Source: Canna indica
Lineage: Eukaryota; Streptophyta; Magnoliopsida; Zingiberales; Cannaceae
Length of the DNA stretch: 64,000 nucleotides
Reading direction: 5' to 3'
NCBI GenBank assembly: GCA_034359265.1
Contig: CP136893.1
Location: 18,419,001-18,483,000 of the forward strand
The position numbers and the translations under genes are program-made. The notes below the pieces were generated by a model, which was given only the letters and a program-made list of their open reading frames with translations, made no database searches and was not told where the DNA came from. Position 1 is the first letter of the stretch; each line of letters begins with the position of its first letter. Below are positions 56,199 through 64,000 of this stretch, one piece after another.

Positions 56199-59113
56199 CG
56201 TAATACCCAAGAAATTTATTAAATTTTGTACATTGGTTTCAGCAGGATGAGCGTGACGCGTACGACGCGTGCATAGTTGATCGCGGTTGTGTGCGAATTG
56301 TGGTGAGACCCTTGCTCAATTTAAATTACCAAAATTTAGAGTTAATTGTTATGTTGGATCCGAGTTGGGTTCTAGATGAGTCCGAGGGTGCAATCGGGTC
56401 TTGAATCAGACTCGTTTTGAGCAAGTTGGGTCGAGTTAAGTGAAGATGGGCAAATAGGTAATTTGGCATTTTAAAAAAAAATTAAATGATTCCACTTGGG
56501 GCGTACGGCTCGAAGGAGGAGCCACATGCTATCCAAGGAGGCGAGTGGGAGAGGGAGGAATCGAAGAGGGATCGGCTGGAGATTGGAGACTTCGTCGGAT
56601 CAGATTCGACGACGGGCTTCTTCATCGTCTTCCTTGTCCCTAAACCGGCCTTAGGTTAGTGGTTCCTTTCGAAATCCCTAAATGTAGGATTAGGGGCTGT
56701 CGATCCTTGTAAGTGGGATTAGAGGATGAAATCGCTTTGTATATTACGTTTATGCATGATATTGTTTGTTTTTGATGTATCGATTAGATTGCGGGGTGCT
56801 TCCTTGGGGTTTGGGGTGGGCGGCAGCTCTAGGGCATGCCCCTAAACCCTAGGGAGGGCCGACCCTTGTGTAGGAAGCAAGGAATTGTTGTATGAAATTT
56901 ACTTTATATTTAATCATCATTTAATTCCGAATTTTGATGTTTAAAGCATGCTAGAGCTCACCTTGTGTTGTGGCCTAAGGGTGGCCGAGTAACCCTAAGT
57001 AGTAGGGTATCCTTGAGGAATGTTATGTTGAGGTTTTGCTCGATAAAATGCTTTATCATGATGCTGTGATTAATTGAATATAAGCTGGAATGATTATTAC
57101 GATATGCTGAAATCTATTTTTATTCAGGGTGGAATTGTTTACTACATGTTGAATTTATGTTTTCTACATGCTAAAATATATTATTATGCTGTGAATTGTC
57201 GAGATACTATATCGATCATTATGTACCTGTTATGCTGAGAATTATGAGTACCATATCGCTGGAGTTTCATTAATGCATGTGTTGTAACTGTATTTGTCAA
57301 GTAGGTTGGAAATTATATTTTGCATGTTGAAACGATCGAGTTGCGAGTCCGAGATGTTATCTCGTGACATGCTGTAATTGTTCTTAGTTGGACCCATATT
57401 ACCATCAGGCTACTTAGTTATTTCACTCTCACGAGGGAGTATAAACTCTCAGTGTAAGCATGGGGAAGTCGCACTATAAGAGGATGAAATTTCGGCTTAT
57501 GGGCTGAAATTTCCGTGAGACTTGGTTAAGTTAGAAATCTAAAATTTCTAGGATCATTACACTGAATAAGGAAACCTTTGGGCAGATATGGAATCATATT
57601 AGTTTGTCCAGAAATTTTCGCGAGTTTAGATGAGATTTCGAACGAGAAATGGTGGTGGCTGAAGGGTATGTTGTGGAGAAACTGTTCGTTAGAACGACAT
57701 AAATTTCGCTACCCGATGACCTGCCACGGACATGGAAATTTTTGGATAGAAAATGTGAAAGTAAATTATAGAGGTTATAATGGTGGGTAGTACGGTGGGA
57801 AACAATTATTTGGGCCGAGTGGGGTGCTACCGAGCATGCACCGAGAAACATGTTCATGGCCGTACATACCCGAGTAACCCACCCACATTGTGGTATATAT
57901 ATATATTTCAGTCCACTTAGTGGGCATGTTTGTGGATCTGTATATGATGGTCAGGCTGAGGAGCGTGTTAGCATGAGAAGCTAATGCCCGACCCAGCGAG
58001 TTGATTTTGGGTCAAGATATATGTTGGTGAGTCACGCCGACGACTGACCCGACGTGTTTGTGGCTGAAGGGTATGTCGTGCAGAAATTGTTCGTTAGAAC
58101 GACAGAAATTTCGCTACCCGATGACCTGCCACGGACATGGAAATTTTTGGACAGAAAATGTGAAAGTAAACTATAGAGGTTATAATGGTGGGTAGTATGG
58201 TGGGAAACAATTATTTGGGCCGAGTGGGGTGCTACCGAGCATGCACCGAGAAACGTGTTCATGGCCGTACATACCCGAGTAACCCACCCACATTGTGGTA
58301 TATATATATTTCAGTCCACTTAGTGGGCGTGTTTGTGGATCTGTATATGATGGTCAGGCTGGGGAGCGTGTTAGCATGAGAAGCTAATGCCCGACCCAAC
58401 GAGTTGATTTTGGGTCGAGATATATGTTGGTGAGTCACGCCGACGACTGACCCGAGTGGCATTAGTTAGACGGCCATTCCGGACCGATTTTTGGGCACTG
58501 ATACTAGAGGGCCTTCCTAGCTCGGTGAGCCTGAGGCAGGGAGTTCGATAGGGTGGCCAACCTAGTGAGCGTCCTGCGAGTTGTAGGCTGTCAACATGGG
58601 GATGTTTCTTTTGGGCCGAATTGGGCCGATTGGTGCTCCGCACGCACGAGATGTTTTATGAAAACCCTTTTTATGTTTCATATCATTTCTAGTGAGCATT
58701 TAAATTTTTACTGCATTTATTATATGGATTGGCTTGGTGGTGGTTGAGATGACCACTCTCTGAGTTCTTTTACCTCACCACTTTTCTTGGTGTTGTTTTG
58801 TAGATCCCGATCATTGAGGTATGGCGCAGATGGTGGTGGTCTCGTGAAACTCGTTGGTATAGTCGAGTCCTGGTTGAGTCATGTATTTTACTTTGAACAT
58901 GTGAACCTTGTGTAGTGTCAACACTTGAATCTTGGTTATGTTACATTATGCATTTGGTCTGATATGTGGATTGTTACCTTTCATAATTGAATCTTTGAGT
59001 TTGTGTTGACCCGAGTCGTTATTTTCGCTTGCATGCGTTGGATATACTGTTTAGGCTTCGGGGTGCTCGTCTGCAGTCTGGCCAGTCACGTGACCCGATT
59101 TTGGGGCATGACA
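56199..59113 (+). repeat. 3' LTR of gypsy element 2, with internal tandem duplication
   Basis: 2915 bp from (C/T)GTAATACCC to GGGGCATGACA. It is the uninterrupted reference against which the 5' LTR insertions can be seen. A ~407-bp unit starting 'gtggctgaagggtatg' occurs at about 57654 and again at about 58061, each running through 'ttcgttagaacgac', 'gcaccgagaaac', 'cagtccacttagtgggc' to 'gccgacgactgacccga'. The 5' LTR has this unit once, so the duplication is private to the 3' LTR or was lost on the other side. Confidence 0.9.
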
Positions 59114-61400
59114 GAGTCTCTAACTACGACTAGGGAAATCTTCCTACTGAGCTTATGCCACCAATTGCATCAAGCTTCATGATCCGCACTTGAACCTGCA
59201 CACATAAGCATGAGGGCATGACGGCATGAGTACAAAACCGTCTCCTGACATGGTACTCAACCCAAGTCCGTCTCTCTGGCTCCACACCGTCATCGAATGG
59301 ATTCTTTCCGGAGTCATCTCTTTGGGACTCTTCCCATCGCTGGTCAGAATCTCATATTCATAATCGCGTCCAAACATAATAGAGCGATATAATAAAGTAA
59401 GCGTATAAATCACATCATTCTCAGTTGTCATGCTCATCATAGCAGTGTATATCAGACTTACCATAGTAGCAAGTGTATAAACATTGAAACAACTCATTTC
59501 TCAAGTAATGCTAGGCTAGTTCCCAACATTTAGCAAAATTTCTACAGTGTTCAAATGTTAATAGATTCACTTTTGTCACCTCTACCAAACCAGTAATCCT
59601 GAGTGGAATGGCTACGGAACTCACCAAATGATCAAGCTTGTATATCATACCAACTAACCGCAAAGTTTCAGACCATTTGGACAACAGATCAGTCATGAAT
59701 CGGCGTGACAAACATGTCATCTCAGTATTTCTGCACTCACCAAAATTTCTGCATTCACTAGCAGATTTTTTCTGTTTGACTAGTCATCTTGCAAATTTCA
59801 TAACTAAGTCATTTCTTAACATTTTCACCTCAAACCAGATTTGTTCACTAGATACCTCTTACCCAATATGGTTCTCTCGAAATTTCATTACCTTAGGACA
59901 AGGATTCATTATCTGAATATTACGTCAAACTTCCAACTTATCACAAATTCTGCTATGTGTAGAAATGGACAGTTTTGAGTAGCCTTCAAGCTAAATTTAT
60001 AAACTCAGTCTATTCAGTTCGGAATTCGTTGAAATTTGGTGTGGAAGCTATTATAGTATCCTACAATCTTACCCCAAGAGTTTGTACAAAACATATGACT
60101 CCTCAACCTCCGAACTAAGTGTCAAAATTGGTTTAAAAAATATAAATATGACGACTTAAAGGTAGGATTTCCGGCCCTTAACTCGGCCACATCATCCATA
60201 GTTTAATCCCACACATAGTACACACAACAACATTGGGGATAATTAAAGAAAAATTAGGAATTTGACATGGTTACATGGGTGTGGCATTTTACCAAATACT
60301 TGGTCGGCATGTTTATGCCACACCTTGCCACACACCATAGGATTTCCACCTAGGGTAGTTCGGTCCATATCAAACAAAATTAGGCCTTTCATGATCACGA
60401 TTATCATCCTACCATTGGGAACCACAAAACAGAGGATTTACCCTCCAAGTTAGGGCCACGTACCCTAAAGAGGTTCTAGGGAAATCCTTCCCCCAAATCC
60501 AACCAAAAATTATGCTAACACACATCATATCAAAAGAGTTAATCTACCATAATATTAAGTCATCAAAAAACAGTCCAAAAGCCCAACATTTAAGGTGCAA
60601 AAATTTGGCCCTAGCCCTTATAGGGCTGCCCTACACCATTGCACCACTACCACACAAACCGGCAGAAGGAATTCATCAAGAATCCAAAGAATACATCACG
60701 AGAAACCAAAATTTCGGATTCAAATTATATTCAAACTTGGGACTGCCCTAAAGGTGGGCAAATCCCTAGTTTTAGGGCCACTCACCTCAAATAAATCCTC
60801 TATCCTTCCCTTAGGAAAAGGCCTTGACGAACACCAGAAATCTCGCGTCGGAAAGCCTTCGATCGCCGACCACCTCATCTCCTCCTTGGCTTGCGTGCGC
60901 TCTCTCCTTGGGGTGCGTGCGCATGTCCAGGTTCTGCCCCACTTCCCAAAAATCAACATTTTATAATATCAAATTTAATTAAGTGTCAAATGACCAATTT
61001 GCCCCTACACTTGAGTTTGCACCCAAACGAGTCCAAAATTCAGTCAGGTCGCATCGACTGACTCGTGACACCCTACCCGTCTCAATAAGCTCAAAACTAA
61101 CTCAAAACTTCAATTGGGCATGTGCTTAAGTCGTATCTCAGACCGCGGTCTCAGGCGATCTCTCCAACTCTCTCCGGCGTGCGAACTGAGTCTCAGCCTG
61201 AAATAAAAATACGAGCATGGGGATTACAATTGAGTTGGGACTCGGGAGAAATGGAAGAAGTTAACAACGTGATTAAGCGAGTCAAAGACTCATACATACA
61301 AGTAGATATCGGAGTCGGAGACTCCCTCGCTCGCCATCTCGCCTATGCGATGCCTACGAGAAAGGTGCATAATGACCTTATCAGATATGACCTCACCGGG
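59114..61400 (-). mobile_element. Older antisense gypsy LTR, remainder after insertion of element 2
   Basis: Antisense LTR phrases: 'ccgactc..gtcatctc' start region, 'cttgatcaag' type blocks, and near 61020-61160 'gactgactcgtgacaccctacccg' and 'tatctcagaccgcggtctcaggcgatctctcc', the complement of the LTR block at 43800-43830 ('ggagatcgtcggaggtcgcggtctgaggta'). Together with 34735-34964 it forms one LTR split by gypsy element 2. No coding domain; the ORFs over it are accidental. The right edge is approximate. Confidence 0.55.
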
Positions 61401-61426
61401 CATTTAAAAAAAATTATAAAGAAATT

Positions 61427-61475
61427 GACTTTCAGCAAATTGCACATTTATAGCTGTGGCAATTTGCTGAAAGTC
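61427..61475. repeat. Perfect 17-bp hairpin
   Basis: GACTTTCAGCAAATTGC (61427-61443), 15-base loop, and its exact complement GCAATTTGCTGAAAGTC (61459-61475). It may be the core of a tiny palindromic MITE. Confidence 0.8.
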
Positions 61476-63952
61476 TTGATGCTTTTAGTAATATTGCCAA
61501 AAATAACTATGCTTTTGTCAATATCTTTTATATTTGACATTTATGTAAAAGTTTATAAAGAATTGTAATTAATAGAAAGTGCAATTTATTAAGTAAAATT
61601 AATTTATTTTTCGTGCGAAACCCAACCACACTTTTCTATTATTATCAAATGTAGCCAAATATTATTCTCAAATTAATCCAACTAATCAGGTTTTTACACT
61701 ATTGGTAAAAATGGGACCAATTTAATTAGTTTGACAGTTCAAAATTCGATTTGTAATCTATTTATATTCACTTTAAATGTTTTTCCCAACCATTTCATTG
61801 CGAAACAGCCCATGGGCATGCATGCATCAAAAATTAATTTAAATGAAAAATTTGATGTAAAAACAAAAATCAAATTAATTAAGTTGAAAAAACTTGAGTT
61901 AGGGATCGAGAATCTGATATCCAATTAGTCAAATTGACAGGTCCATTTTGTTCAATCTAAACTTGTCCTTCCTGTTTTGGCCTTTGAACATCTTCACCTT
62001 ATCAAGAAATAAAACTGTTTATTTGATCACATAATTAAGAAATGGGAAAAAATGAGATATGCGTCGACCCACCAAATATATTATAAAAAGTTTATTGTTT
62101 GGTCAATAAATAATATATTAGAACAAATTCACAACATCTCTACAAACACCATAACCTCCCAAATTAAACATTTCAAGAAAATAAAACAACATACCAAAAT
62201 AAAATACATATCATTTTTAACATGAAAACTTTTTTTACTTCTCTCCTTATATTTCCTCCTATCCTTGTTTCTTTCATTTCTTCGTATTTTTTTTCCATTC
62301 CTTCCTTTCCTCCTCTCCTTTTCTTTCACTCATTTTTGCTTCTATTTTCTTCCACCGGTCGGTACCTTCTTTTTCCTTCCACCTGTCCCTTTCTCATATG
62401 GTCTCTTATCTTCTTCGGTGGCGTCATCCTTTGATCCGGTCATGAGAAGGAGGGATTGAATCTTGAATCTCAAAAAATATTATATCAAACATGGTACCGC
62501 GACTAGGACTCATCGTACAAAGTAATTAGAGATTGAAAAATGATAGTTGTGGTTAATGCTAATTGAGAGACGATGATCATTGCAACATTGTTCATCTATT
62601 TATAGTCCCAAAGAATTGAAGTATTCATTGCATCAATTATGATATATTTAGCAATACCTTAAAGGCCATTCATGAATAAAATATATTTTTTAATTTTTGT
62701 CAATATTTCTTAGCATGTTTTCATGTTTTTCTTAATACATGTATCATTTGATTTCTCTTGAAATGCTAATTCTTGATGATAAATAAAGGCATGCGTGCTC
62801 ACAAGCATTTCAATTTGGACAATCTATATTAGTAGATTTGCAACTAATTGCCAAGTTTAGGCTGGAAAACCTTCTAAAAGTAGGTTTGGCAGCTGGAAAA
62901 AATCAAGGCCTTGCAATTTGGACAAATATACTAATATATTCATATGGTAATTTCTTATGGAAATTAAATGCATGCACACAAGGAATTAGTTATTGCACCC
63001 AAATTAATTTGATTAAAATAACCTCAAAACAAATTCGAAATTAATATTTTAATTAACATCGATTAATGCGTCCATATATGAAATAATTTCTTTTTTAAGA
63101 AAATTAATTTCTTATTCTGCCTCCGAAGAATCTTATATTTGATTCCAGCAATTTTTCTTCGATTAAACTGAAGAAAAAACTGGAATATTAAACCAAATTA
63201 AGAAAAATTAGTTTTGCTAAATGATAATAATATAAGTAAAAGATATCACTTTCGAATCTTTTCAAAATGCGATAGCCATGTTGAATTAAAAAATTAACTA
63301 AATTAATTATGGCAAAGTCATAATGGTATAAGCAAAAGATATCATTCCAATTTATTTTTATTTTTTTAATGCAATGGGAAAAATAAATAAAATAAAAATA
63401 TTCAATATTCAATACATAATAAGTATGTAAACAAAAGAAAAAATGAAAAAATTGATATGATATATATTTATATAGATATAAAAAACATAAAATTAAATGT
63501 AGCAAATAAAAAACAAACTAAAAAAGAAGAAGATATCAGTGAGGAGCTCTAAAAAAATTAAAACTGGTAATAAAAAGAAAGAAAGAAGAATGATAGCTCT
63601 CAATGCTTAATAGTGATAACATACATTTCACAGTCATATATTTATATTTTTAATTATACGTTGAAATATTCTAATTTAAATAGAATCACACCGCTTGGAT
63701 TCCCAGCAAAACTTTCTGAAAATAAAATTCATATATAATAGATCGATTTAGTTGGGTTAAACACTATTTTATTTTCTCCTTTTTGTTTAATTATATTATC
63801 ATAAAATAGTTTTGAATTATACTTATAGGGGACTGATTACTGTGATTTCTATTTTATGTATTTTATGACATAGAAATAAAGGGTAAAAGGGTTATCGACC
63901 ATGAATGCAAGAAGAAGAGGAGAGGAAAAAGAGAAAAGGAAGAAAATCTTAC
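61476..63952. other. AT-rich intergenic DNA, no gene seen
   Basis: Very A+T-rich with direct duplications: 'aatgataataatataagtaaaagatatcactttcgaat' near 63220 and 'aagtcataatggtataagcaaaagatatcattccaat' near 63315 are a diverged tandem pair; 'caatttggacaa' recurs at 62810 and 62915. 62220-62400 is a pyrimidine-rich stretch (cttctctcctt, ttccttcctttcctcc). ORFs here are of chance length. Confidence 0.5.
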
Positions 63953-64000
63953 CTTCTGGTGAAGCCGTCTAGAGCAATAGAGAGCAAACCTTCCGTCATC
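63953..64000 (-). CDS. Possible exon edge of an unassigned gene at the window end
   Basis: On the minus strand an open segment (TEGLLSIALDGFTR in one frame) reaches a strong donor CCAGAAG|GTAAGA at about 63953. Only 48 bases are in the window, so neither frame nor family can be decided. Confidence 0.3.

Larger units (their letters stand above)
34965..59113 (+). mobile_element. Ty3/gypsy retrotransposon 2, expanded to 24 kb by nested insertions
   Basis: The 5' LTR starts TGTAATATCC at 34965 and can be followed in pieces (34965-35483, 37527-37764, 38389-38488, 42137-42858, 43145-43203, 47104-47269) by alignment with the uninterrupted 3' LTR (56199-59113). After a copia element comes gag-pol from about 52050. 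The 5' LTR's last ~750 bp, primer site and gag start are missing. Flanking 5-mers are GACTC (34960-34964) and GAGTC (59114-59118), a target duplication with one mismatch. The LTRs differ by many substitutions, so the element is old enough to have gathered at least six later insertions. Confidence 0.85.

Noticed and set aside
1..64000. tRNA or rRNA genes, CRISPR arrays, bacterial-type operons
   Set aside because: No cloverleaf-like or rRNA sequence noticed; the tRNA-Met matches are all 12-base primer sites; the repeats are plant transposon repeats.

Overview
This is plant nuclear DNA. Coding pieces are sparse and carry GT-AG introns, intergenic DNA is very AT-rich, and most of the window is transposable elements nested in one another. 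I see no CRISPR, operon or convincing tRNA/rRNA gene. The GC-rich first exon of the one host gene and the LTR types would suit a monocot, but I cannot name the genus.

Layout. 1-4.4 kb: LTR remnant, AT-rich MITE-like repeats and a 488-bp TRIM element with two 133-bp LTRs. 4.6-7.1 kb (minus): a COMM-domain protein gene of about five or more exons, the only host gene that may work. 7.3-8.4 kb: a foldback element. 9.3-11.6 kb (minus): a purple acid phosphatase pseudogene whose last exon was split by a hAT MITE. 11.9-13.6 kb: copia LTR fragment and a CACTA remnant. 14.2-22.3 kb: a decayed Ty3/gypsy element whose 3' LTR received a 3.6-kb CACTA transposon carrying host-gene fragments (receptor-like kinase joined to a RopGEF PRONE piece, and methionine synthase).

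23.7-34.6 kb: an endogenous pararetrovirus locus related to badnaviruses and tungroviruses, made of six viral blocks in alternating orientation. One block is an almost complete, circularly permuted genome. Its order is tRNA-Met primer site, a badnavirus P2-like ORF, the ORF3 polyprotein, then an extra small ORF behind a strong splice acceptor. The polyprotein is broken by stop codons, a homopolymer frameshift and the rearrangement.

35.0-59.1 kb: one Ty3/gypsy element stretched to 24 kb. Its 5' LTR was hit in turn by a solo LTR (TSD AGGAT), a Tourist-like MITE (TSD TAA), a compound insert with a GAAAT-type satellite and another solo LTR (TSD CATTT), a plastid atpI fragment, and a hAT element (TSD GTGCTACC) that itself contains an internally inverted solo LTR. 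A copia element lies between this LTR and the gypsy gag-pol remnant, which is followed by a 2.9-kb 3' LTR with an internal tandem duplication. 59.1-61.4 kb is the rest of an older antisense LTR into which the whole stack inserted. 61.5-64 kb is AT-rich, with one possible exon at the very edge.

Almost nothing here works together as a pathway: the window is an archive of insertions. The order of events can be read from target-site duplications and from comparing paired LTR copies. All boundaries come from reading by eye, with no database search.
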